From positions 29,625-93,624 of the forward strand of contig CAUQNX010000016.1 in assembly GCA_963519845.1 (NCBI GenBank): a stretch of 64,000 nucleotides of DNA, in the 5' to 3' direction. This document shows, in pieces, positions 8,973 to 18,621 of this stretch. The first letter of the stretch is position 1; each line of letters opens with the position of its first letter. The notes under the pieces are model-generated. The model made no database searches. It was given only the letters and a program-made list of their open reading frames with translations, and was not told where the DNA came from. A program made the translations under genes and the position numbers. This DNA comes from Moellerella sp963519845 (GTDB lineage Bacteria; Pseudomonadota; Gammaproteobacteria; Enterobacterales; Enterobacteriaceae).

Positions 8973-9784
8973 TGACGTATAATCCAAACCGCGCCTTGGT
9001 TAAATTAACCCTCTCACTACTCTGTTTAATTATATTGGGTACTTATGCTTTTTGGCTCTCTTATTCAGATATTGAAATGAATCTGCTAGATCGCCGCCAA
9101 GCACCCTCTTTCGCACACTGGTTTGGTACAGATAACCTAGGGCGTGATCTCTTTGAAAGAACATTTCAGGGGCTCGCCGTTAGCCTGCAGATAGGATTAA
9201 CCGCTGCCATATCAAGCGGTTTTATCGCCTTGGTGATGGCTGGATTATCCTCTCTCAGTAAAACCACCGATTACCTAGTACGCGGCGTGATTGATGCCTT
9301 ATTAGCGCTACCTCATTTGCTATTACTAGTATTAATTTGCTTTACATTGGGCGGCGGAAAAACTGGCGTAGTCTGGGCAGTGGCGCTGACTCACTGGCCA
9401 AAACTGACCCTGATCTTGCGTTCTGAACTACAAAGAGTACAGCAAGCGGACTATATTATGCTGTCACGACGCATCGGAAATAGCGCATTTTATCGCTGGC
9501 GATATCACTATTTACCCATGATCCTTCCTCAATGGATGGTAGGAACTTTGTTGATGTTCCCACATGCTGTTTTACATAGTGCTGCCTTGAGTTTCCTTGG
9601 TTTTGGTTTATCCCCTCACGAAGCCTCATTAGGCATATTATTATCTGACGCATTGCGTTATCTCAGCACCGGAGCATGGTGGCTGGCCGTTTTTCCTGGC
9701 TTAGCCTTAATGGGGTTAGTCTTATTATTTGACCAATTTGTTAAAGCAGCCCAGCAACTCTGGTTAAGGGGAACCTCATGTTAA
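8972..9784 (+). CDS. ABC importer inner-membrane permease (DppC/NikC type)
   Basis: Second permease, 270 residues. It has the family's periplasmic motif after the first span, HWFGTDNLGRDLFERT, and the EAA loop around QADYIMLSRRIGNSAFYRWRYH. It starts inside the upstream stop (TGATG) and overlaps the following ATPase gene by 7 bases, showing a tightly coupled operon. Confidence 0.88.
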   Translation: MTYNPNRALVKLTLSLLCLIILGTYAFWLSYSDIEMNLLDRRQAPSFAHWFGTDNLGRDLFERTFQGLAVSLQIGLTAAISSGFIALVMAGLSSLSKTTDYLVRGVIDALLALPHLLLLVLICFTLGGGKTGVVWAVALTHWPKLTLILRSELQRVQQADYIMLSRRIGNSAFYRWRYHYLPMILPQWMVGTLLMFPHAVLHSAALSFLGFGLSPHEASLGILLSDALRYLSTGAWWLAVFPGLALMGLVLLFDQFVKAAQQLWLRGTSC

Positions 9785-10554
9785 CACTGGATAATCTCAC
9801 CATCGATGTTGCTCAGTTTCGTTGGTTAGGTAAAAAGCGCTGGTCCCCTTTACTGCAAGATATCTCCTTGGATATCGCTCCCGGTGAGATGGTGGCGTTA
9901 GTCGGCGGCAGCGGCGAAGGGAAAAGCCTACTTCTGCAAAGCGTTTTAGGGCTATTACCAAAAAATATGCGCTGCCGTGGCAATATCCTTTTAAATAATC
10001 AACAACTGACGGAAGAGAGCAAACCTCGATATCGCGGAAACGCCTTGTGCTATGTGCCGCAAAGTGTGAGTGCGCTAAATCCGTTGATCCCTATTGGCCC
10101 TCAATTAGAACGCGCGGCGGTGCTCAGCGGGCAACATATCAAAATGCATGATATTGCGCGCCATTTACAGCAGTACAATTTGCAGGGAAATTTAGTTAAT
10201 AGTTATCCGAGTAAATTATCAGGCGGCATGGCAAAACGGGTTTTGGCCTCTAGCGCCACGCTCTCTAAAGCCGAATATATATTAGCGGATGAAATCTCTT
10301 CTTGGTTAGATGATGAACATGCAATCCAATTGCTCAAAAGTATGAAATCACTTTGCCGCGATGGCAGAGGTATTCTGTGGGTGACTCACGATTTAGCCAT
10401 GGCAGCCCGTTTTGCTGATCGCATTGCCTTGCTACGTAACGGAATATTAGAAGAAGTGTTAACTTGTCGGCAATTAAAACAAAATAGCGGCGGTAAGTGG
10501 TTACAATCGCTGTGGAATGCCTTGCCTGAACATCAGTTTATGGCAATGAAATGA
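9778..10554 (+). CDS. ABC importer ATPase (DppD/NikD type)
   Basis: First ATP-binding subunit, 258 residues. Walker A is GGSGEGKS near residue 43, the signature is LSGGMAKR, Walker B is YILADE, followed by the switch His in WVTHDLAMAARFADR. It forms a heterodimer with the next gene product in this family. Confidence 0.88.
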   Translation: MLTLDNLTIDVAQFRWLGKKRWSPLLQDISLDIAPGEMVALVGGSGEGKSLLLQSVLGLLPKNMRCRGNILLNNQQLTEESKPRYRGNALCYVPQSVSALNPLIPIGPQLERAAVLSGQHIKMHDIARHLQQYNLQGNLVNSYPSKLSGGMAKRVLASSATLSKAEYILADEISSWLDDEHAIQLLKSMKSLCRDGRGILWVTHDLAMAARFADRIALLRNGILEEVLTCRQLKQNSGGKWLQSLWNALPEHQFMAMK

Positions 10555-10582
10555 TCCCTCATATCATAAGGGTATATATCCT

Positions 10583-11182
10583 ATGCTAGAAGTTCAGCAA
10601 CTTCGTATCGAACAAGGTGGCAATCTACTTTGGGATAATATTGCTTTTTCACTCTCTCCACATCAGCGATTAGGTATCTCTGCACCCAGCGGCTTTGGTA
10701 AAACTACCTTGGGTCGCGTTCTTGCTCAATGGCAATCGCCTACGCAAGGTATAATACTACTCGAAGGAAAACCCTTAGCATCAAGCGGTTACTGCCCTAT
10801 CCAGCTGGTCCCTCAACATCCTGAAAAAAGTTTTAATCCCTATCGCAATGTTGGCGCGAGTTTACATGACGCTTGGATACCAGATGCCTATTGGCTCGAT
10901 CAGTTTTCTATTAAACCTGAGTGGCTGGCAAGACGCCCCAACGAACTCTCAGGTGGAGAATTAGCTCGCATTGCGTTGTTAAGAGCATTAGATCCTCGCA
11001 CCAAAGTGTTAATTGCCGATGAAGTGACAGCTCAATTAGATGCTCACCTGCAAAAAGAGGTGTGGCAGTTGCTAATTAAACTGTCTCAAGAGCGCCCTCT
11101 TGCCATGATTATCTTTAGCCACAATAAAGCCCTATTGGACAAAGTCTGTACTTCTGTTTGGGAAGTAGGAACTGAGAGTTAA
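10583..11182 (+). CDS. ABC importer ATPase (DppF/NikE type), short
   Basis: Second ATP-binding subunit. Walker A SGFGKTTL, signature LSGGELARIALLRAL, Walker B VLIADE and the H-loop IIFSHNK are all present, so the nucleotide-binding domain is complete. At 199 residues it is shorter than usual (about 250-330) because it ends soon after the H-loop and lacks the C-terminal extension common in oligopeptide-type ATPases. It is the last gene of the importer, 28 bases after its partner. Confidence 0.86.
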   Translation: MLEVQQLRIEQGGNLLWDNIAFSLSPHQRLGISAPSGFGKTTLGRVLAQWQSPTQGIILLEGKPLASSGYCPIQLVPQHPEKSFNPYRNVGASLHDAWIPDAYWLDQFSIKPEWLARRPNELSGGELARIALLRALDPRTKVLIADEVTAQLDAHLQKEVWQLLIKLSQERPLAMIIFSHNKALLDKVCTSVWEVGTES

Positions 11183-11249
11183 TTCAAGGTTATTGGGTCA
11201 CGCAAGATTTAACGCTAACTATCATTCTCACTGCCAGCATCAGAGCCAA

Positions 11250-12152
11250 TTACTCCTGCTCGAGAAAAAATTGCTTAATGGTTTGCCTTAACCATTGATG
11301 AGCAGGATCACGATCTAAGCGCGGATGCCAAGCTTGAACAATAAATACGGGCTCCAGTTCAAGAGGCAGATCAATTTCGACCAAGGGTAGATTAATACAG
11401 CTTACAGCCTTCAATACATGGCGTGGCAGAGGCAGAATATAATCTGATTTCATGGTCAACATCATGGCAGAATGAAAACCCGGCAGCGTCAGTGCCACAT
11501 TACGCTTTAGGCCAAGATCGCGCAGTGCATCATCGATAGGTCCCTGCGTACGCCCACGTCGTGAAACACTGATATGAGGGTAATGCGTCAAAGTCTCGGG
11601 CGTAACTTGTCCAATAATCGGATGCCCTTGGCGCACCAATGCTTGAAAAGCGCTGGTAAACAAGCTCTGTGCTTTAATTTCTGGGTGCCAATTACCCGAA
11701 GAACCAATCACCAAATCCACCTTGCCACTACGCAAAGTATCATCATCAATATCATTTTCAGCAATAAATTGTAGGCTACTCAAGGGAGCCATCTCCCGCA
11801 ATTCCTCCAATAATCCACCACCTAATGCACCAATAAAAATATCATTAGCACGAATAATAAAAGTCCTTTCCAAAGTGTTAGGACAAAATGATTCACTAGG
11901 TTCAATCAATGCCTCAGCTTGTGCAATGATACCTCTGAGTTGTTGCTTTAATTCCAGTGCACGCGGCGTGGGTACGAGATTTCTGCCCGCTCTGACCATA
12001 ATAGGATCATTAAACTGGTCGCGTATCCGTCCCAAAATCCGGCTCATTGCAGGCGCACTTAAATTCATTTTCTCCGCCGCGCCGCCCACGCTACCCTCCT
12101 CAAGCAGCAAGTTAAGTGCATAGATCAGATTGAAATCAATTTTTTGTGGCAT
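11250..12152 (-). CDS. LysR-family transcriptional regulator
   Basis: About 300 residues. The N-terminal winged helix-turn-helix is at residues 5-65 (FNLIYALNLLLEEGSVGGAAEKMNLSAPAMSRIL), followed by a periplasmic-binding-like effector domain. The ATG at 12152 has a strong GGAGGAG just upstream; a GTG one codon earlier is possible. It is transcribed away from the efflux operon starting at 12295, the usual arrangement of a LysR protein controlling its neighbour. The inducer cannot be told from sequence. Confidence 0.88.
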   Translation of the reverse strand: MPQKIDFNLIYALNLLLEEGSVGGAAEKMNLSAPAMSRILGRIRDQFNDPIMVRAGRNLVPTPRALELKQQLRGIIAQAEALIEPSESFCPNTLERTFIIRANDIFIGALGGGLLEELREMAPLSSLQFIAENDIDDDTLRSGKVDLVIGSSGNWHPEIKAQSLFTSAFQALVRQGHPIIGQVTPETLTHYPHISVSRRGRTQGPIDDALRDLGLKRNVALTLPGFHSAMMLTMKSDYILPLPRHVLKAVSCINLPLVEIDLPLELEPVFIVQAWHPRLDRDPAHQWLRQTIKQFFLEQE

Positions 12153-12258
12153 CACTCCTCCTGTTGCTGTTCATTTAATGGATTGCGTTTTATGCAATAA
12201 CTTAGTTACATGATTTCATTTTAAACAATCAACAAAAGTTTAGATACTACTCCCGACA

Positions 12259-12287
12259 ATTAAAGTCTGATTAATGAAATAGCAGGA
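12259..12287 (+). promoter_or_regulatory. Possible LysR-type site and ribosome binding site of the efflux operon
   Basis: ATTAA-N7-TTAAT at 12259-12275 is a short dyad of the T-N11-A kind used by LysR regulators, in the divergent intergenic region. AGGAG at 12283-12287 is the ribosome binding site of the MFS gene. The dyad is short and AT-rich and lies close to the start codon, so it could be chance. Confidence 0.3.
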
Positions 12288-12294
12288 GTGTGGA

Positions 12295-13836
12295 ATGGTT
12301 GATGCGTCTATTAGGTCGCACCACAAAAATAAATGGCTCACCAGTGCAAGCGAAATTAATGGCCGCACTTGGCTGGGGCTATTCGGTGTTTTTTTAGCAG
12401 TTATGGCGAGTGGAATAGGTGAAAACGTCAGCAAGTTTGCACTAGCGGATATTCAAGGTGCTATGTCATTGAACTTAGACGCGGGCAGTTGGCTAATCAC
12501 CTGTTATGTCACTGGTTTTGTGATTGGTTCTGGGTTTACGCCCTGCTTTTGGCCGACTTTTTCGCTACGTCGCGTCGCCTTGGTTATGTGTTCTATTTAT
12601 TTGATTGGTGGACTAATCACCCCTTGGCTGGGAGATCATTATTCAATGCTGCTGACAGTTCGCAGCTTACAAGGTTTTGCTGGCGGTGCACTGCCGCCAA
12701 TGTTGATGACTGTCGTGTTGCGCTTTATGCCGCCGTTAATCAAAGTTCTGGGATTAGGTGCCTATGGATGGGTCTCCGCTTGGAGTGCCACTTTTGGTGC
12801 CACCGCCGCCGCCTTTGCTTTTCATTGGGGATGGAGTGGCTATTTCTATTGGAATTTACCTTTGATGGCGATTGCTACCCTGTGTATCGGCTATGGTCTG
12901 CCTCAGGACCCATTACGACTGGAACGTCTAAAACAGTTTAACTGGCGTGGTTTACTGCTTGGTGTTAGTGCCCTTGGCATGTTGACTATTGGTATTTCTC
13001 AGGGAGAGCGGCTCGACTGGCTTAATTCATCGCTAATCTATTTATTATTAATCGGTGGCCTTGGATTATTAGCGTTATTTTTAATTAACGAATGGTTTCA
13101 TCCGCTGCCTTTTTTTAATTTGCAGTTATTAGGTAAAAGAAATCTCTCTTTTTCCTTAATTACGCTAGGCGGTGTGCTGCTGATCATGGTGTCTTTGGTC
13201 AATATTACATCGGGTTATTTATCCGTGATACAAGGATATCGTCAGGAACAGACTTCCGACATGATGTTATGGGTATCGCTACCGCAGTTAATCACCCTGC
13301 CGATAATCGCCATTATCTGTAATACACCAAGGGTCGATTGCCGCTGGGTACTGGCTATCAGCCTTATGTTAATGGCCGGCGCCTGCCTGCTTGCCTCCCA
13401 ACTAACACCAGAATGGAATGGCGATAATTTCCGTCTCATTTCGCTGTTACAGGCGGTTGCTCAGCCGATGGCCGTGATCCCCTTACTGATGTTAGCCACT
13501 GGTGGACTACTGCCTACTGATGGACCCTTTGCCGCCGCATGGTTCAACGCAGTCAAAGGATTCGCTGCTACCGCCGCCGGAGGGGCTATCGCACTACTTA
13601 ATCGGCAACGCGGTGATTTTCATTCTGGCGTTATCGCCGATGGATTTGGTTCAGCATACCGTGATACCTCGCTAGATTCAGTCGAAGTGCTGACACAACT
13701 TGCCGCTAAGCAAGGACAGGTATTGGCGAGTGCCGATCTTTATATGTTGGTTTCAGGTCTATCGCTGTTACTTATTGCGCTGATCTTGATTATGCCAACC
13801 CGTATTTATCCTCCGCGGTCAGTCGCCACCGCATAG
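12295..13836 (+). CDS. MFS drug-efflux transporter, DHA2/EmrB type
   Basis: Inner-membrane proton-driven pump of 513 residues with about 14 hydrophobic segments. The first span (WLGLFGVFLAVMASGIGENV) and the motif C-like region LRSLQG/RSLQGFAGGALPPM fit the 14-span DHA2 group to which EmrB belongs. It is the first gene of a tripartite operon with an HlyD-type adaptor and an outer-membrane channel, suggesting direct export across both membranes. Substrate unknown. Confidence 0.86.
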   Translation: MVDASIRSHHKNKWLTSASEINGRTWLGLFGVFLAVMASGIGENVSKFALADIQGAMSLNLDAGSWLITCYVTGFVIGSGFTPCFWPTFSLRRVALVMCSIYLIGGLITPWLGDHYSMLLTVRSLQGFAGGALPPMLMTVVLRFMPPLIKVLGLGAYGWVSAWSATFGATAAAFAFHWGWSGYFYWNLPLMAIATLCIGYGLPQDPLRLERLKQFNWRGLLLGVSALGMLTIGISQGERLDWLNSSLIYLLLIGGLGLLALFLINEWFHPLPFFNLQLLGKRNLSFSLITLGGVLLIMVSLVNITSGYLSVIQGYRQEQTSDMMLWVSLPQLITLPIIAIICNTPRVDCRWVLAISLMLMAGACLLASQLTPEWNGDNFRLISLLQAVAQPMAVIPLLMLATGGLLPTDGPFAAAWFNAVKGFAATAAGGAIALLNRQRGDFHSGVIADGFGSAYRDTSLDSVEVLTQLAAKQGQVLASADLYMLVSGLSLLLIALILIMPTRIYPPRSVATA

Positions 13837-13859
13837 CAATCTATTTTCAGGAATTAACA

Positions 13860-14918
13860 ATGAGTGGAATAAAATTTATGGCTAATAAAAAAGTCTCTTT
13901 GGCCATATTGGCTATTATCTTGGTTATGCTGGGATTATTAATTAATAAATTTTTTATTGAGCAAACAACGCAGAACACCAAAGATGCTTATATTCGTGCC
14001 GATATCTCGCGTATCTCGCCACAAATAGCGGGCGTGATCACCGAAGTGCTGGTTCAGGACAATCAGTGGGTCAATCAAGGGGAACTGCTCGCTGTTATCG
14101 ATCAGCGAGAATTCAACGTAGCTCTATCGCAAGCCGTGGCACAGACGCAATCGGCTATTGCCCGTCAAGACGATGCTAAAGCAAGTCTAATACGACAAAA
14201 TGCACTGATCGCCGCTGCTCAAGCGCAACTAGCGTCAGCACAGGCTGAACTTCAATTTGCCCGTCAAGAGCAGAATCGCTATCAAAAAATGGCCACTAGC
14301 GGTGCGGGCTCTCAACAAGCTGCACAACAGGCAACAACGCGTGTACATACAATGTCAGCAAGTGTGGCACAGTCTGAAGCGTCACTTAAAGCCGCAAAAA
14401 ATATGTTGCAAGTGCTGCAAGCGAAACAAGCAGAAAGTGATGCTGAATTGAAGTTTGCCCAGACGAAAAAAGCGATGGCCGAACTAAATTTATCCTATAC
14501 CCGTATTACTGCCCCCATCGGTGGTGTTGTGGGTAAAAAAAGCTTACGTGTCGGCGAATTTGTCAAACCGGGAGATGCTCTGATGGCTATCGTGCCACAG
14601 GATAAGCTCTATATCATCGCCAATTATCAAGAAACCCAACTGGAAAAAATTACGCACGGTCAGTCGGTGGATATCAGCATTGATACCTTCCCCGGTCAAA
14701 CACTGAGGGGCTATGTAGATAGTATTGCACCCGCTTCCGGCGTCAGTTTTTCATCTGTTGCACCCGAAAATGCGACGGGTAATTTTACTAAAATCGTTCA
14801 ACGCATACCGGTAAAAATTATTTTTGATACTAATAAAGAGCAGGTCTCTATGATGAACTCCCTACGTGTTGGGATGTCAGCAGACGTAAGTATCAGCACG
14901 CTGGATGGGAGTCACTAA
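13860..14918 (+). CDS. HlyD/EmrA-family membrane fusion protein
   Basis: Periplasmic adaptor of 352 residues: one N-terminal membrane anchor (residues 8-30), a biotinyl-lipoyl half motif around ISPQIAGVITEVLVQDNQWV, a long Ala/Gln-rich coiled-coil hairpin (about residues 90-200), then the second lipoyl half (RITAPIGGVVGKKSLRVGE) and beta-barrel region. A second in-frame ATG at 13878 is an alternative start. Its stop overlaps the next start (TAATG). Confidence 0.9.
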   Translation: MSGIKFMANKKVSLAILAIILVMLGLLINKFFIEQTTQNTKDAYIRADISRISPQIAGVITEVLVQDNQWVNQGELLAVIDQREFNVALSQAVAQTQSAIARQDDAKASLIRQNALIAAAQAQLASAQAELQFARQEQNRYQKMATSGAGSQQAAQQATTRVHTMSASVAQSEASLKAAKNMLQVLQAKQAESDAELKFAQTKKAMAELNLSYTRITAPIGGVVGKKSLRVGEFVKPGDALMAIVPQDKLYIIANYQETQLEKITHGQSVDISIDTFPGQTLRGYVDSIAPASGVSFSSVAPENATGNFTKIVQRIPVKIIFDTNKEQVSMMNSLRVGMSADVSISTLDGSH

Positions 14919-16336
14919 TGAACAGAGCCATCATCCCGCTACTCTTGATAGTATTAACAGGCTGCCAAGCAGTTGGGCCCGATTATGTCGCGCCGCAAAC
15001 AACCTTGCCCGAAAGTTGGGGAGCTAAGGCTAGCAGTGACTTACTGCCCGTGGAGTGGTGGGCTATATTCAATGACCCACAGCTATCGCAGTTAGTACAA
15101 AGTGCAACAATAAATAACCTTAACCTACAGTTAGCCACGGCGCGTATGCAACAAAGTCGCGCCTTGCTCGGTATCACTGACGCTGCTCTCACGCCGGATT
15201 TAAATCTCGACGGCTCTTACTTGCGTCAACGAGCCACTTCCGTCGGCAGCATGGACCCATCAGGTAAAAAAGGCCAAGCGGACTTTAATAACTGGCATGG
15301 CGGCTTTGGTGCAACTTGGGAATTGGATATGTGGGGTAAGTTACGCCGCGCATCTGAAAGTTCACAAGCGGGATTTGCAGCATCACAAGAGAATCGCCGC
15401 GCATTGCTAACATCTATCACCGCAGAGGTAGCGAGTGATTATCTGCGCCTACGTGCAACTCAACAACAGTTAGCTGTTGCACAGGAAAACCACAGCACTG
15501 CATTACGGACTTTGCAGCTAACACAAAGCCGCCATCAAAATGGTACAGGCAATGAGCTAGATATCGATCAAGCACAAGTGCAATTAATGCAAGTCGAAGC
15601 ACTACTGCCAGTTCTAGTTGATCGCGAAAATCAGCTAATCAATGCCATTAGTCTACTACTCGGGGAGCAGCCCGGTGCGCTGAAAATCCAACTGTCATCC
15701 CCTAAACCACTCCCTCAACTAACACGCATCGTCCCTACAGGCATGCCATCAGATCTGGCGTTACGTAGGCCGGATATTCGCGAAGCAGCAGAGCTTTTGC
15801 ATCAAGCTACCGCAGAAATTGGTGTGGCTAAAGCTGACTATTATCCCCGTATTACTTTAACCGGTAATGCGGGCTATCAAGCTCTCTCTTTATCGGATAT
15901 GGGAAGTTGGTCAACTCACACTTTTGCCATCGGTCCCTCGCTATATTTGCCGATTTTCGACGGTGGAAAAATAAAGCAGCGGGTACTGTTGAGCGAATAT
16001 CGCCACCAAGAGATGGCTATCGCTTATCAGCAAACGGTTCTGCGTGCTTGGCATGAAATCGATAATGCCCTTTCTGATTATCAAGCTCAACAGCGCCGCC
16101 AAACGCATCTGGCGGCGGCTTTAACCGCCAATCAACACGCTTTCGCACTGGCACGAGATAGTTACCTAAACGGCGCCAGCGATTTTATCCACGTTCTGAG
16201 CACGCAGCGTGCACTGCTAGATTTGCAATCTGCGCAAATTACTTCCCAAGAGGAAACCGCTCTCGCCGTGGTTAATTTATATCGGGCGCTGGGAGGCGGT
16301 TGGGAACAAACCTATCCGTCAGGCGCGTCAAAGTAA
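14918..16336 (+). CDS. Outer-membrane efflux lipoprotein, NodT/OprM-type TolC family
   Basis: Outer-membrane channel of 472 residues. It has a lipoprotein signal with lipobox LTGC (Cys16), then the NodT-family opening VGPDYVAPQTTLPESWG and two OEP repeats (about residues 55-240 and 270-460). Having its own channel means this pump need not use TolC. Encoded last of the three efflux components. Confidence 0.9.
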   Translation: MNRAIIPLLLIVLTGCQAVGPDYVAPQTTLPESWGAKASSDLLPVEWWAIFNDPQLSQLVQSATINNLNLQLATARMQQSRALLGITDAALTPDLNLDGSYLRQRATSVGSMDPSGKKGQADFNNWHGGFGATWELDMWGKLRRASESSQAGFAASQENRRALLTSITAEVASDYLRLRATQQQLAVAQENHSTALRTLQLTQSRHQNGTGNELDIDQAQVQLMQVEALLPVLVDRENQLINAISLLLGEQPGALKIQLSSPKPLPQLTRIVPTGMPSDLALRRPDIREAAELLHQATAEIGVAKADYYPRITLTGNAGYQALSLSDMGSWSTHTFAIGPSLYLPIFDGGKIKQRVLLSEYRHQEMAIAYQQTVLRAWHEIDNALSDYQAQQRRQTHLAAALTANQHAFALARDSYLNGASDFIHVLSTQRALLDLQSAQITSQEETALAVVNLYRALGGGWEQTYPSGASK

Positions 16337-16346
16337 GGGGATCATA

Positions 16347-16790
16347 ATGATTAATAACGTATTACTCGCGGTAGATAACTTCGCAAACAGCAGTAACGCG
16401 TTGAAATATATGCAACGCCTACAGGGTTGTATTTCCAATGTCATTGTCTTAACGGTTGTCGACAGTACCTTCGCGTTGAGTCGTAGCGGATTACCTTCTG
16501 ACAGCGATGAGTGCGATGAATATCCTGCTGCCCAACGGGAAGAGTCGCTCGCCAAACAACAAGTAGATCTAGTCATTAAGGCACTGAATAAAATGGGTTT
16601 TCAAGCGCAGGGATTACTCGCTGCGGGCGCTCCCATTGAGGTGATCCCACAGCAAATGACACTGTTTAATTGTGATTTGCTGATCATCTCACATCGGCAT
16701 CTCTCTTCACTGGGTCGCTTACTCAATACGTCAGTTACCCGTAGTTTGCTAGAAGATATTGGTCAACCGGTACTCGTCATCCCCCGTTAA
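16347..16790 (+). CDS. Universal stress protein, UspA family
   Basis: Soluble protein of 147 residues with the UspA fold: start MINNVLLAVDNFANSSNALKYM and the C-terminal nucleotide-binding-type segment SHRHLSSLGRLLNTSVTRSLLE followed by QPVLVIP. Only 10 bases after the outer-membrane gene, so it is probably part of the efflux operon, which is an uncommon companion for such pumps. The G-2x-G-9x-G(S/T) motif is imperfect, so ATP binding is uncertain. Confidence 0.82.
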   Translation: MINNVLLAVDNFANSSNALKYMQRLQGCISNVIVLTVVDSTFALSRSGLPSDSDECDEYPAAQREESLAKQQVDLVIKALNKMGFQAQGLLAAGAPIEVIPQQMTLFNCDLLIISHRHLSSLGRLLNTSVTRSLLEDIGQPVLVIPR

Positions 16791-16809
16791 ATCTTAACTG
16801 TGGCTCGCT

Positions 16810-17580
16810 CTATGGATTTAAGGTGATTAAAGGTGCGCCACAGTGAGGATCTGAAATAACCGAGATATCCGCCTGATAAAGCTGCATAATCTGCTGTTTT
16901 GTCAGGATATCTTTTGGCGTGCCATTCGCCACTATACGCCCTTGATCCATCAGGATAATGCGATCAGCGAAGCGCGCTGCAAGATTTAAATCATGCAGCA
17001 CACAACAGACATTGAGCTGCTGCGTTTGTACCAGCTGACGTAATAGCCGAAATAAGTGTTGTTGATGATGAATATCCAGCGCTGAAGTGGGTTCATCGAG
17101 GAATAACCATTTGGGTGAGGGGGTATCATCCCAAAGCTGAGCAAGGAGACGAGCCAGCTGAACGCGTTGCTGTTCACCGCCTGACAAGCTAATATAATCC
17201 CGTTGCGCCAGCTTTTCGCAATCACATAAGGCCATGATATGCTTTGTGTTATCACTCTTTTTTGACGATGAATAAGGGTGACATCCCATCTGTACAATAT
17301 CACGCACACAAAATGAAAATGCCATATGACTATTTTGTCGCATCACCGCACGCGCTCGAGCTAGCGCCTCTGGCTCCCACTCCTTAAGTGATTTACCTAA
17401 TAAAGAACAATCGCCGCTATCGGAAGGAAGGTAGCCTGTCAGTTGCCGTAATAATGTCGATTTTCCTGCGCCATTGGGGCCCAATATGGCCACAATTTCG
17501 CCATTCGGCAGGGTTAATGAGACATCATCCGTGATTTTCCGTCCACCAAGGCTATAGTTTAATTTATGGGCAATAATCAT
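16810..17580 (-). CDS. hmuV: Heme ABC importer ATPase HmuV/ChuV
   Basis: ATP-binding subunit of the heme importer, 256 residues. Walker A GPNGAGKST near residue 35, signature LSGGEQQR, Walker B WLFLDEPTSALD and switch His in VLHDLNLAARFADR. It is the last gene of the heme operon and its start coincides with the stop of the permease gene. Confidence 0.93.
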   Translation of the reverse strand: MIIAHKLNYSLGGRKITDDVSLTLPNGEIVAILGPNGAGKSTLLRQLTGYLPSDSGDCSLLGKSLKEWEPEALARARAVMRQNSHMAFSFCVRDIVQMGCHPYSSSKKSDNTKHIMALCDCEKLAQRDYISLSGGEQQRVQLARLLAQLWDDTPSPKWLFLDEPTSALDIHHQQHLFRLLRQLVQTQQLNVCCVLHDLNLAARFADRIILMDQGRIVANGTPKDILTKQQIMQLYQADISVISDPHCGAPLITLNP

Positions 17581-18566
17581 TATTTTTTCCTAACGCGCAA
17601 AATTAGCCATAGAAAATAAGGACCACCAATCAAGCTCGTCAGAAGACCCACTGGCATTTCTGCTGGTTGTACAAGAGTTCTGGCAAGAGTATCTGCACCT
17701 AATAATAAGCAGGCTCCCGCGAGGGTTGAGCAGGGTAATAACCAGCGATGATCTGCGCCAATCGTCATACGCACCAGATGTGGAATAACCAATCCTACAA
17801 AGCCAATCACCCCACTCACGGCAACAGAAGCGCCGACTAATAGTGAGCTAATCAATAATAATTGTTGTCTTGTGCGCCGAATATTCACCCCAAGGTAATG
17901 CGCTTCTTCATCACCCAGTTGCAATAAATTCAGCCGTTTACTCAGATAATTGGCCCAAATCAAAGCCGGGAAGATAAAGGTCGTGCACACCAACAAAGTC
18001 GACCATTGTGCTTGGCCTAAATTTCCCATCATCCAAAGGGTTAATTGGCGCAGTTGCTGCTCATCGCCCACATAGCTAAGTACGCCAATCGCCGCGCCAC
18101 AGAGGGCATTAATCGCAATACCTGCAAGTAATAACTGCATCACGCCACCATGGGTATAACGGCGGCTGATAAGATAAATAATGGAACAAACCACCAAGCT
18201 ACCGATAATGGCGTAAATCATCTGTTCGTACAGCACTAAAATAGCCGGAAGGGAAAAAGGAAATACGATAGCAATACCAACCATCAAAGCTGAGCCACTG
18301 CTTACGCCGAGTAATGCGGGATCGGCCATTGGATTACGAAATAGCCCTTGCATAATAGCGCCAGATGTCGCCAACGCGCCGCCGACTAATACCGCAAGTA
18401 AAACTCGAGGAAGTCGGATATTTAGCCAGATATCAAGAGATTGTTCATTTTGTAGCGATGCAAAAGTGAGTTTAATAGCACCTTGACCTGAAGCGATAAA
18501 AATAAGCGCAGCTAATACTATGATCAAACCAATCAATACCTGATAGGGCGATCGTAAATCATTCAT
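17580..18566 (-). CDS. hmuU: Heme ABC importer permease HmuU/ChuU
   Basis: FecCD/BtuC-family inner-membrane permease, 328 residues with about nine or ten hydrophobic segments. Family motifs include RLPRVLLAVLVGGALATSGAIMQGLFRNPMADPALLGVSSG and GFVGLVIPHLVRM near the C-terminal third. It works with the ATPase HmuV and the binding protein HmuT encoded in the same operon. Confidence 0.93.
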   Translation of the reverse strand: MNDLRSPYQVLIGLIIVLAALIFIASGQGAIKLTFASLQNEQSLDIWLNIRLPRVLLAVLVGGALATSGAIMQGLFRNPMADPALLGVSSGSALMVGIAIVFPFSLPAILVLYEQMIYAIIGSLVVCSIIYLISRRYTHGGVMQLLLAGIAINALCGAAIGVLSYVGDEQQLRQLTLWMMGNLGQAQWSTLLVCTTFIFPALIWANYLSKRLNLLQLGDEEAHYLGVNIRRTRQQLLLISSLLVGASVAVSGVIGFVGLVIPHLVRMTIGADHRWLLPCSTLAGACLLLGADTLARTLVQPAEMPVGLLTSLIGGPYFLWLILRVRKK

Positions 18567-18621
18567 ATTCCATTATCCCACAAAAAATAATGCGGCCACT
18601 CAAGGTTAGGCCGCAATGTTT

